A stretch of 64,000 nucleotides of DNA from Streptomonospora nanhaiensis (lineage in GTDB: Bacteria > Actinomycetota > Actinomycetes > Streptosporangiales > Streptosporangiaceae), in NCBI RefSeq assembly GCF_013410565.1, contig NZ_JACCFO010000001.1, positions 3,410,001-3,474,000 on the forward strand, in the 5' to 3' direction. The translations under genes and the position numbers were made by a program. Positions 11,223 through 19,176 of the stretch are shown piece after piece. Under the pieces are notes generated by a model. That model ran no database searches, was not told where the DNA came from, and saw only the letters and a list, made by a program, of their open reading frames with translations. How positions within the stretch are numbered: position 1 is the first letter of the stretch; each line of letters begins with the position of its first letter.

Positions 11223-11684
11223 TTAGGCGCCGGCGGCCGCCGCGGGGTTCCCGTCCGGTTCCGGGCGGCGCCCGTCGGCCCGCGGCTGGGCGCCCCGGAC
11301 CGGGGTGGCGGGCGCCGTGTCGGCGGCGGCCGGGCGCTCGGCGGCCCCGCCGGCGCCGGCGGACTCCCCGCCCGGCCCGAACCGCGCGGGGCGGAAGGAC
11401 GACGGCGCCCGGGTAGGCCGCTGACCGGAATCGGTCATGGCCAGTTCGGCCCGCGCCACCTGCTCCATGAGGTGGGCGAGGTTTTCGCGGATGGCCGCGG
11501 CGTTGTGCCTGACCTGCTGCGACAGCCGCCGGGTGGCGATCCGCAGCCGCGCGTTGGGGTCGGTTTCGGGCGGTGCGGCGGCCGTCTCGGCGTCCGCCGG
11601 GGTGTCGTGGCCGTCCTGGCCGTCGGCGGCCTTGGGGGCCGCGGGCTCGGGCCACTCAGCGGGATCCACCAGTTCGAACTTCAT
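11223..11684 (-). CDS. Hypothetical protein in ESX-like cluster
   Basis: This 153-residue protein has no recognised domain. It starts MKFELVDPAEWPEP behind a GGGGGA box. Its middle third (about residues 50-95) is helical and charged (RLSQQVRHNAAAIRENLAHLM), and its C-terminal half is Ala/Pro/Gly-rich and probably disordered. It reads on the minus strand, divergent from the WXG100 gene, with an A/T-rich promoter region between them. Its position and short coiled-coil-like segment suggest an accessory factor or chaperone for the WXG100 proteins. That is inference only. Confidence 0.5.
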   Translation of the reverse strand: MKFELVDPAEWPEPAAPKAADGQDGHDTPADAETAAAPPETDPNARLRIATRRLSQQVRHNAAAIRENLAHLMEQVARAELAMTDSGQRPTRAPSSFRPARFGPGGESAGAGGAAERPAAADTAPATPVRGAQPRADGRRPEPDGNPAAAAGA

Positions 11685-11714
11685 GCAGAGTCCCCCCAGT
11701 CGTCGTCTCCACAA

Positions 11715-11874
11715 CCGGCAACAACCAACTCCCGCCTGTCATTATCACCCATATAATTGTCCTCCCCGAGGAATTCTTCCGTTATATGGTCCACACGCGG
11801 ATTGCGGGAACCAGCGATACGGACTGGACGTCCTACCGCAGTAGACGGCAGGTAACCGAGGAGCAGGTGAACAG
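11715..11874. promoter_or_regulatory. A/T-rich divergent promoter region of the ESX-like cluster
   Basis: The 160 bases between the divergent small genes are strikingly A/T-rich. They contain TATAAT-like words on both strands (CATATAATTG near 11750, GTTATATGG near 11784). This is the likely promoter for the rightward ESX genes and the leftward accessory genes. Confidence 0.45.
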
Positions 11875-12210
11875 ATGTCACGTTGGGACTTCGGCGATCA
11901 GACCCTTACCACCCTGAACCGCAACACCTCGGCCTCCGGTGATCAATTGGCCAGCCTGATCAATCAGCTCATCGACGCCGCCGAACCCCTTTCCGGCCGC
12001 TTCAACGGCGCCGGCAAGGCCGCCTTCGACTCCTTCAAGGCGCGCTCGGAGCAGATCACCGCCGACCTCAGCGCCGGGCTGGGCTCCATCAACCAGGGCC
12101 AGGGCGGCATCCAGGCCGCCTTCGCGACCGGCAGCCAGACCATGGCCGACGACGCCACCCGCAACATGAGCGCGGCCAACTTCGACGCCGCCAAGTTCCG
12201 CACCGCCTGA
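11875..12210 (+). CDS. WXG100-like protein
   Basis: This 111-residue helical protein has WXG100 length and layout: two helices linked by a turn, here F-N-G in place of the canonical W-x-G (RFNGAGKAAFDSF, about residues 41-53). Such proteins form antiparallel hairpin dimers with a partner and are exported by ESX (type VII) secretion. The ATG at 11875 follows GAGGAGC. It is followed 24 bases later by an ESAT-6-like gene that is its probable partner, and the two lead the rightward ESX operon. The missing Trp is seen in some family members and does not argue against the call. Confidence 0.75.
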   Translation: MSRWDFGDQTLTTLNRNTSASGDQLASLINQLIDAAEPLSGRFNGAGKAAFDSFKARSEQITADLSAGLGSINQGQGGIQAAFATGSQTMADDATRNMSAANFDAAKFRTA

Positions 12211-12234
12211 CCCCCGCAGCCGAGGAGACCTCCG

Positions 12235-12537
12235 GTGACCAACGGACGCAACAGCTACGACATCGGCGCCTCCCAGGAGGCGCAGACCAACATCCAGAAC
12301 GTGATGTCCCAGCTTGAGGCCATCATCGGCGAGCACGACGTCGACGTCAGCAACGCCATGGCCGACTTCCAGGCCGACGGCGTCTCCGACGAGTACAGCG
12401 CCAAGGAACTCAAGTGGCACAACGCGGGCAACGAGGTCCGCGAGATCATCCGCCTCGTGCGCGAGACCCTGGAGACCAACGACGGCACCGCGCAGGAGGC
12501 GCTCACCCGCGCCAACGCCGCCGTCCAGGCCATCTGA
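12235..12537 (+). CDS. ESAT-6-like WXG100 family protein
   Basis: This 100-residue protein starts with GTG after a GAGGAGACC box. It contains MTNGRNSYDIGASQEAQ at the N-terminus and a long second helix ending in an (E/N)xxAQEALTRANAAVQAI segment. The central turn is DFQADGVSDEY rather than W-x-G. This pattern is the one usually labelled pore-forming ESAT-6 family protein in actinobacterial genomes. It pairs with the WXG100-like gene just upstream, and the two would form a heterodimer secreted by an ESX machine. Function beyond secretion is not established. Confidence 0.75.
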   Translation: MTNGRNSYDIGASQEAQTNIQNVMSQLEAIIGEHDVDVSNAMADFQADGVSDEYSAKELKWHNAGNEVREIIRLVRETLETNDGTAQEALTRANAAVQAI

Positions 12538-12697
12538 CCCCCCGCCGCGCACCCGCGGCCGCCGCCGCGGCCGCCCCACGCCCCACGGGAGGGGCCCCGT
12601 AGGCTGACGGGCGCCCCTCCCGTCCCGTGTGCCCCGCCCCCGCGCGCCGGCCGCCCGCCGCCGCCCCGCCCGCCCGGCCGCCCGGAAAGGAGGCCCG

Positions 12698-13810
12698 ATG
12701 GCCCGCGACTACGACAGCCAGCTCCTGGAGTCGGTCGCCGTCCGCCGCAAGCGCCTCCGCGAGGCCGTGCTGTTCGGGCCCCAGCGCACGCGTCGGCGGC
12801 TGGACGAGAACGTCGCCAAGATCCTCATCGGCCTGGCGCTGTCGGCCGTCATGTGCGCGGGCAGCATCGGCTGGTCCTTCCTGCAGAACCAGCTCGCCAG
12901 CCAGGAGCAGGCCCAGCGCGAGCAGGACCAGGCCGCCTCGCCCCCGCCCGACGTCGCCGCGGCGCCCGTGCCCGCCGACTGGGTCGGGGCCGACGTCACC
13001 ATGGAGATGCTGCGGGCCGAACTCGACCGCGCCGAGGTCCCGCCCGGCCTCTACGTGCTGCCCGGCGACCCCCGCCCGCCGGCCGGCACCGTCGACAGCT
13101 ACTACCTCCTCACCGAGAACGAGCGCGGCTTCGCCGCGGGCATCGTGGAGTTCGAGCAGGGCCGCACCGGCGCGGAGTTCGCCACCGAGGACGAGGCCGC
13201 CCGCTGGCTCTACAGCGAACTCGTCCTTGTCGACGCCGAACCCCAGACCCTCAGCGCGGCCGAGGAACTGGCCGCCGACCAGCGCACCGCCGAACTCACC
13301 CAGCAGATCCAGCAGCAGATCCGCGAGGGCAGCGGCGACTCCGTCCGCCACACCCTGCGGGCCGACACCGTGGTCGACGCCTTCGGCAACGAGAGCGGTT
13401 CGCTCCTCTTCCCCGACGGCATGGCCTTCAGCGAGCGCGGCCTGCCCGAGATCAGCCGCGGCGGCGAACCCGCCGCGCCCACCGCCGCGCCCTCGCCCTC
13501 GCCCGCCGACGACCTGCGCCCCGCCGACCCCGCCGACCCCTCGCCCCCCGCCGCCGCGAGCCCCTCGGCCTCACCCTCGACCGACCCCGGCGACCAGGCC
13601 GCCGCCCAGAACTACCACCGCTACCGCGTGACCCACCCCTTCACCGTCGAGGCCTCGCTGTCCCCCGGCACCGACGGCCACCCCGGCGGCGGCGTCCGGT
13701 TCACCGTCGACGCCGGCGGGTTCACCCAGCCGCCCGCGCTGCCGAGCATCCGGTGGCTGCTGGCCAACGGCTACCTCGAACGCGTCGAGGTGACCGACGT
13801 CCCCGCCTGA
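12698..13810 (+). CDS. Membrane-anchored TNT-domain-like protein
   Basis: This 370-residue protein has a basic cytoplasmic N-terminus, one transmembrane helix at about residues 46-66, and an extracytoplasmic region. Its C-terminal third resembles the TNT (tuberculosis necrotizing toxin, DUF4237) fold in two blocks: VVDAFGNESGSLLFPDG with ERGLPE around residues 225-250, and YHRYRVTHPFTV followed by PGGGVRFT and LLANGYLERV at the end. In typical TNT domains these blocks are close together. Here a Pro/Ala/Ser-rich insert of about 50 residues separates them. TNT proteins are NAD glycohydrolases, but I cannot confirm the catalytic residues. The ATG at 12698 follows GGAAAGGAGG. It lies between the ESAT-6-like gene and eccD, so it may be a structural relative rather than a toxin. 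Confidence 0.6.
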   Translation: MARDYDSQLLESVAVRRKRLREAVLFGPQRTRRRLDENVAKILIGLALSAVMCAGSIGWSFLQNQLASQEQAQREQDQAASPPPDVAAAPVPADWVGADVTMEMLRAELDRAEVPPGLYVLPGDPRPPAGTVDSYYLLTENERGFAAGIVEFEQGRTGAEFATEDEAARWLYSELVLVDAEPQTLSAAEELAADQRTAELTQQIQQQIREGSGDSVRHTLRADTVVDAFGNESGSLLFPDGMAFSERGLPEISRGGEPAAPTAAPSPSPADDLRPADPADPSPPAAASPSASPSTDPGDQAAAQNYHRYRVTHPFTVEASLSPGTDGHPGGGVRFTVDAGGFTQPPALPSIRWLLANGYLERVEVTDVPA

Positions 13811-13875
13811 CCCCCGCCGGCGCCCGGCGGGACCACGTTCGCCAACCTCCTAGACAAGCGATGGGAAAGGGCCCG

Positions 13876-15201
13876 ATGACCTCCTGGAGCCGCGTGACCC
13901 TCGTCGGCGAGAACCGCCGGGTCGACGCCGTTCTCCCCGCTCAGGAGCCGGTCGGCGCGCTGATGCCCGAGGTGCTGCGGCTGCTCGGCGACCGCGTGCA
14001 CAACCCCGCGCTCCCGATGCACCTGGCCACGGCCTCCGGGGTGCACCTGGACAGCGACACCACCCTGGCCGACCGGGGCATCGCCGACGGCGACGTCCTG
14101 CGCCTGGTGCGGGTCGACGAACCCGTGCCCGCACCGGTCGTGCACGAGGTCCCCGACGCCGTCGGCGACGTCCTCGACGGCAACCAGGGCCGGTGGAACC
14201 CCACCGCCGCCCGCTGGAGCGCCACCGGCGCCGTCACCGCCCTGGTCCTGGCCCTCTGCGTCCTGCTGTGGCAGGGCACCGGCACCACCACCGGGGCCGC
14301 CGTGCTCGCGACCGCCGCCGTGGCACTGCTGGGCCTGGGCTGCGCGGTCGCCGCCACCTGGCGCGAGCCCTTCGGCACCGCGCTGGCCATCGCCGGCGGC
14401 GCCGCGGCCGCCTACACCCTGTGGACGGGCACCGCCGCCTTCGGCTGGCCGGGGTGGGTGCTGTGGGGCGGGCTGGCCGCCGTCGCGGCGGCCGTCGTCG
14501 CCGCCCTGGGCCTCACCACCGGCCTGGGGCGCGGCGGCGTCATCGGCGGAGCGGTGATCGCCGGATACGCCCTGGTGTGGGCCGGCGGCGCGGCACTGGG
14601 CCTGGAACTCTCGCGCATCGCCGCGGTCGTGGCGGTGGCGTGCGTGGTCGTGCTCAGCCTGATCCTGCGGGTCGCCATGGCCCTGTCGGGGCTGACCGTC
14701 CTCGACGACCGGCGCGGCTCGGGCTCGCCGGTGGCGCGCGCCGACGTCATGACCGCGCTGGCCGGGGCGCACCGCACCATGACCCTGGCCACGGTCGCCA
14801 CCGCGGTGTCGGCGGCGGCCGCCGGGCTGTGGCTCACCCGCGACCTCGGCGGCTGGACCGCCGCCCTCGCCGCGCTGCTGGCGATCGTGGTCGCGAGCCG
14901 GTCCCGGCTGTTCCCGCTGATCCTGCAGAAGGTCCCGCTGATGGCGGCGGCCCTGCTCATCGTGGTCGCCCTGGCCATGGCCTGGGCCGACACCGGCGGG
15001 TGGGCGCTGTGGGCCGCCATGGGGGTGCTGGCCGCGTGCCTGCTCGTCCCCGTCGTGGTGCTCACCGTGGACCAGCCCGAGCACAGCCGGGCGCGGCTGC
15101 GGCGCATCGCCAACCGCTTCGAGGCGGTCGCGGTGGTCGTGCTCATCCCGGTGGCGATCGGGTCGCTGGGCACCTACACGCGGCTGATCAACACGTTCTG
15201 A
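13876..15201 (+). CDS. eccD: ESX secretion membrane protein EccD
   Basis: This 441-residue protein is an EccD-type component of the ESX (type VII) secretion membrane complex. Residues 1-80 form a ubiquitin-like (YukD/EccD-N) domain (SRVTLVGENRRVDAVLP, then LADRGIADGDVLRLV). The rest has eleven hydrophobic segments, as in EccD, ending with LGTYTRLINTF. The second ATG at 13876 is chosen because GGAAAGGG precedes it closely. It stands after a TNT-like gene and before an EspI-like ATPase gene. EccB, EccC, EccE and mycosin genes are absent from the window, so this EccD must either work with components encoded elsewhere or belong to a reduced system. Confidence 0.85.
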   Translation: MTSWSRVTLVGENRRVDAVLPAQEPVGALMPEVLRLLGDRVHNPALPMHLATASGVHLDSDTTLADRGIADGDVLRLVRVDEPVPAPVVHEVPDAVGDVLDGNQGRWNPTAARWSATGAVTALVLALCVLLWQGTGTTTGAAVLATAAVALLGLGCAVAATWREPFGTALAIAGGAAAAYTLWTGTAAFGWPGWVLWGGLAAVAAAVVAALGLTTGLGRGGVIGGAVIAGYALVWAGGAALGLELSRIAAVVAVACVVVLSLILRVAMALSGLTVLDDRRGSGSPVARADVMTALAGAHRTMTLATVATAVSAAAAGLWLTRDLGGWTAALAALLAIVVASRSRLFPLILQKVPLMAAALLIVVALAMAWADTGGWALWAAMGVLAACLLVPVVVLTVDQPEHSRARLRRIANRFEAVAVVVLIPVAIGSLGTYTRLINTF

Positions 15202-15219
15202 CGACGAAGGGGGAGGGTC

Positions 15220-16125
15220 ATGCGCGACACCGCGAGGACGGCGGCACCGGGCGGCGGCCGCCACGGCGACTCCCTGCTGCGCCGGGTGGGGCGCGGCGCG
15301 GTGTGGCCGTTCCGGCCGCCCGAGGACGTGCTGACCCCCATCGCCCTGGGCCGCGAACTCCAGCGGTCGGTCACCACCGGCCGCCGGATCGTGGTCAGCC
15401 GCCCGCGCGGCGGCCCGGCCGAGAGCACCGTCAGCGCGCTGCTGGCGCTCGTCTACGCGCACTACCGCAACGACCGCGTGCTGGCCATGGACCTCGGCCC
15501 GGGCACCGGCTCCCTGGCGGCCCGCTTCGGCGGGGGCCACGGCGGGCCGGGTACGGGCCTGGCGGCTCCCGGCATCGAGTCCGACTCCTTCGCGGACGTC
15601 GAGCCGTGCCTGGCGCCCGTCCGCGACCGCCTGTGGCTGCTGCCGGGGCTCCAGGAGGTGATCGCCGAGGGCCGCCTGGACGCCCGCACCTACCGCGACA
15701 AGGTGCTGGCGCTGACCCGGTTCTTCGGGCTCACCGTCATCGACCGCGCGGCCGACATCTCCGACGACCTCAACCGCGCGGCCCAGGCCAGCGCGCACGC
15801 CCACGTGCTCGTGGTGCCGGCCACCCGCGAGGGCGCCGCCGACATCGGGCGCGCCTTCGACTGGATGACCGCCAACGGCGCCGACTCCCTGCCGCGCCGC
15901 ATCGTGGTGGTGTTCACCGAGCAGGAGCGCGGGCAGGACCGCGCGTTCGACTACCCCGGCTCCGCCGGGATCCTGCGCGGCAGCGGCGCCGAGGTGTTCC
16001 GGCTGGCCTACGACCGCCACCTGGCGGGCGGCACCCCCATCGACCCCGCCCGCGTCTCGGCCGCCACCCACGCCACCGCCACGCGTGTGGCCGTGGAGTG
16101 CCTGCGCCGGGCCGTGTCCATGTGA
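15220..16125 (+). CDS. EspI/MinD-like ATPase with degenerate P-loop
   Basis: This 301-residue protein has the MinD/ParA-like fold seen in EspI-type ESX accessory ATPases. After strand one (RIVVSRPRGGPAESTVSALLALVYAHY) the Walker A position reads RGGPAEST, lacking the GKT core. LAMDLGPGTGSLAARF fits the second strand, LTVIDRAADISDDL the switch region, and HVLVVPATREGAADIGRAFDWM the later strand. The key P-loop lysine is therefore missing and ATP hydrolysis is doubtful. It lies 18 bases after eccD and is followed by a proline-rich gene resembling the N-terminal part of EspI. The two may be a split or rearranged EspI. A regulatory rather than catalytic role is inferred. Confidence 0.65.
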   Translation: MRDTARTAAPGGGRHGDSLLRRVGRGAVWPFRPPEDVLTPIALGRELQRSVTTGRRIVVSRPRGGPAESTVSALLALVYAHYRNDRVLAMDLGPGTGSLAARFGGGHGGPGTGLAAPGIESDSFADVEPCLAPVRDRLWLLPGLQEVIAEGRLDARTYRDKVLALTRFFGLTVIDRAADISDDLNRAAQASAHAHVLVVPATREGAADIGRAFDWMTANGADSLPRRIVVVFTEQERGQDRAFDYPGSAGILRGSGAEVFRLAYDRHLAGGTPIDPARVSAATHATATRVAVECLRRAVSM

Positions 16126-16241
16126 CCATGGGAACGGCAGACATCGCGCCGGGTGCCGCCCCGGCCCCGCACCGGACCACCGCCGGCCATCGGATGACCG
16201 GGCCGACCTCGCGCCGCCCCGCCCGCCAGGAGACCCCCAGC

Positions 16242-17429
16242 ATGCCGAACCGTCCGCATCCGGGAGAACCATCGCAGTCCCCGGCCGATCCCGCGGAGCC
16301 CGCCGCGGCGTCGCCGTACTACCCCGAGATCGACCCGCCGCCCCCGCCCTACAGCCGCCTGCCCGAGCCCCCGGCCGGCCCGCCCGCCCCGGAGACACCG
16401 CAGGAGCCCACAGCCTGGGGACAGCCACGGCCGCCCGCCCCGGCACGGGGGCGGACCGCGCCCGGCCCGACCGCGCACCCGGGGGAGGCGCCGCCCCACC
16501 CCGCGCGGGTGGCGGCTACGGCACCGCCCGCGCCGCACGCCGCGCGGTCACCGCACCCCGACCCCGCCGGACCGGCACCGCGAGCGGAGGCGGCGCGGCC
16601 GCCCCAGCCGCAACCGGCGGCCCAGGAGCGGACCCCGCACACGGCGGCCTCCCACCCGCCGAGCCCCACCGGTCCGCAGCACGCGCCCACCGCGGGGCCC
16701 GCCCCGCGCCCCGACCCCGCCGAGCCGGCGCCCCGCCCCGGGCAGGCGGCACACCACCACCCGCCGCAGTCCGGGCACCACCCGCAGCGGGCGGGCGCGG
16801 GCCACCCCCCGCGGCAGTCGGGCGCGGCGCCCGCGACGCCTTCGGCGTCCGCGCCGGAGCCCGCCACGCCGCCGTCCCGGTCCTGGCGGTCCGACCCCGC
16901 CTACCGCCAGACCACCCCGCCCCACGGCTTCGGGCCGCCCGAGGCCGCCACCGGCGCGGACCCCGGTGGCGCACCGGCCGCCGCGCCCGCCAGGGACCAC
17001 GGCACACCGCCGGCCGGCACCGCCGCCCCGCCCCCGCCGGCGGCCTACCCGCGCACCCCCGCGGCCGCCCACGGCCGACCGGGCCCGGCGCCCGGCACCG
17101 CGCCCGAGCCCGCCGCGACACCGACCGCGCCCTCCGCGCCGACGGCACCGGCGCCGCCCGGCCCGTCGGCGGAGCCGAGCACCGGCCCGACCGTCTCCGC
17201 CGTGCCCGGCTCGGCCACCGCCCGCGCGTTCATGCAGGGCCCCACCGAGCCGCGGCCCCCGGCGACCCCCGCGTCGGGCCCGCGGCGCCGCTTCCCGCCG
17301 CGCGCCCCCAGCGACTACGAGAAACGGCTCCGCGCCCTCCCCGGTGTTCCGGTCGCGTTCCTGCCCCGCCTCCTCTACAAGGCCACCGGCGGCAGGCTCA
17401 ACCTCTCCGCCGGGCGGAAGGACACCTAG
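16242..17429 (+). CDS. Proline-rich ESX-associated protein (EspI N-terminus-like)
   Basis: This 395-residue protein is almost entirely Pro/Ala/Gly/Arg low-complexity sequence. Its last 45 residues look folded: SDYEKRLRALPG, then LLYKATGGRLNLSAG. A proline-rich domain ending in a (L/V)-x-x-x-T-G-G-x-(L/I)-N-x segment is what normally precedes the MinD-like ATPase domain of EspI proteins in ESX clusters, but here the gene stops at that point. The ATG at 16242 follows CAGGAGAC. An ATPase of that type is encoded just upstream instead. I read it as a truncated or split EspI; another possibility is an independent scaffold protein. The low-complexity portion is poorly constrained. Confidence 0.55.
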   Translation: MPNRPHPGEPSQSPADPAEPAAASPYYPEIDPPPPPYSRLPEPPAGPPAPETPQEPTAWGQPRPPAPARGRTAPGPTAHPGEAPPHPARVAATAPPAPHAARSPHPDPAGPAPRAEAARPPQPQPAAQERTPHTAASHPPSPTGPQHAPTAGPAPRPDPAEPAPRPGQAAHHHPPQSGHHPQRAGAGHPPRQSGAAPATPSASAPEPATPPSRSWRSDPAYRQTTPPHGFGPPEAATGADPGGAPAAAPARDHGTPPAGTAAPPPPAAYPRTPAAAHGRPGPAPGTAPEPAATPTAPSAPTAPAPPGPSAEPSTGPTVSAVPGSATARAFMQGPTEPRPPATPASGPRRRFPPRAPSDYEKRLRALPGVPVAFLPRLLYKATGGRLNLSAGRKDT

Positions 17430-17704
17430 GGCGGGCTGTGCGGTCCGGTTGCCGACGACCGCCGCCCAGGTCGCCTGCCGTCCCGTCAGCGCTCCACGAC
17501 CCACCCGGCGCCCTCGCGACCGGCCGCCAGGAGAGGTGGCGGCGGGTCCTCCGGTGACGTGGCAGCACCCTTGAGGCGCCCCCGGGGGCCGCGCGTAGGC
17601 TGCCGCGGTGCCCACATCCCCCCCTCCCGCCCTCCCCCGCCTCGTCCCCCGCCCCTGACCGCCGCCGCGCCCGTCCGCCGGGGGCGGGCCGCGGCCTCGC
17701 CGCC

Positions 17705-19176
17705 GTGTGCGCGGCCGTGCTCGCCGCGGCGGTGCTCGCGCCCGGCGCGGCCGTCGGCGGCACCGCCGCCCAGGACGGCGCCGGCAGCGGCGGTGCCGAG
17801 GTCACGCCCGCCGCGATCGACACCGTGGTGCAGGAGTACCGGGAGGCCCGGGGCGTCCCCGGGGTCGCCGTCGCCGTGACCCGGGGCGGCCGGACCGTGC
17901 ACGCGGCCGGGTACGGCACCACACCCTCCGGCGAGGCCGTCACCGCCGACACCCCGATGGCCGTGGCCTCGGTCAGCAAGTCCTTCACTGCGGCGGCGGT
18001 GCTGCAACTGGTCGAGGCCGGGGAGGTGGACCTCGACCGGCCCGTCGCCGCCTACCTCCCCGAGTTCCGCATGGCCGATCCGCGCGCGTCGCGGATCACG
18101 GTGCGCCAACTGCTCGACCAGACCTCCGGCATGTCCGACACCACGTTCCCCGCCTTCACCCGCGAGCAGCCCGACACGCTTCGCGAGGCGGTCGCCGGTA
18201 TGCGCACCGGACGGCTCGCCGCCGACCCGGGGGCGCGGCACGAATACCACAACCCCAACTTCCAGGTCGCCGCCCGCCTGGTCGAGGTGGTCGCCGACCG
18301 GCCGTTCGCCGAACAGCTCACGGCCCAGATCTTCGACCCGCTGGGCATGGACCGCAGCACCACCGCCGACACCGAGCGCGATCTGCCGCCCGACGCGCGC
18401 GGCCACCTGCGGATCCTCGGCCGGCCGGTGGCGCTGCCCGAGCCGCCCGCGTTCGGCAACGGATCCGGCGGCGTGATCAGCACCGCGTCGGACATGGCCG
18501 CCTGGCTGATCGCCCAGAACAGCGGCGGCCGTGGCCCCGGCGGCGCCCGGATCGCCTCGCCGCAGACCATCGCGCTGATGCACACCCCCTCGCCGAACTC
18601 CGGCTCCTACGCCCTGGGCTGGTCCACCGGCGAGACCCCTCGGGCGCGCCCGTCGTCGAGCACGGCGGGGACCTGTTCACCTCCACGGCCTACCAGGCGC
18701 TGCTGCCCGCCTCCGGCCACGGTGTCGCGGTGATGGCCAACACCGGCATGGCCCACGGGGACGCGCAGGCCATCGCCCAGGCGCTGATCGCCCTGATCGA
18801 GGAGGGGGAGGCACCCCCGGCCCCGGCGGGAACCGCTCTGCTGCTGATGGACGCGGCGTTCCTCGCGCTGGCGCTCGTCGTCGCGGCGGCGGCCTGGCGC
18901 GGGGTGCGCCGGTCGCGCCGGTGGGCGCGCCTGCGCGCGGCCCGCCTGCCGTGGGCCGTCGCGCGGCTGCTGCCGCTCGCCCTGCCGCCGCTGCTGCTCG
19001 CCGAGGTCCACCGGGTGGTCGGCTTCCTCTACCGGGGCCGCGACGTGGCCTGGGTCCAGGTGTGCTACCTCTACCCCGCGTTCATGGTCCTGCTCGCCGC
19101 GACCGCCCTGGCCTGCGTGGCCGTGGCCGCCGCACGTGTCGCCCGCCTGGTGCGGGAGCGTGCGGGCCGGCCCTGA
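17705..19176 (+). pseudogene. Serine hydrolase (beta-lactamase family), frameshifted
   Basis: This gene encodes a secreted or membrane-anchored serine hydrolase of the beta-lactamase/D-alanyl-D-alanine peptidase C class. The N-terminus is a hydrophobic signal segment. The SxxK motif is in VASVSKSF, the second motif is YHN, and an HGGDLF segment in the other frame stands for the third motif. After the catalytic domain come three transmembrane helices (ALLLMDAAFLALAL, LPLALPPLLL, FMVLLAATALACV). The frame changes after GWSTGET at the CCCC run 18636-18639. Adding one C joins it to the downstream frame (SGAPVVEHGGDL), so a 1-base deletion is likely. The start is also unclear: GTG 17705 lies within the signal segment, and GTG 17608 would need a shift in the C7 run at 17618-17624. 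Mutation and sequence error are both possible. Confidence 0.7.

Noticed and set aside
12503-16446. Very long open frames on the minus strand (for example 282 and 891 codons) opposite the TNT-like, eccD and ATPase genes.
   Set aside because: They are the antisense shadows that very high GC creates; they have no ribosome binding sites, odd amino-acid composition (Ala/Gly/Arg/Pro) and no similarity. The plus-strand genes have clear domains.
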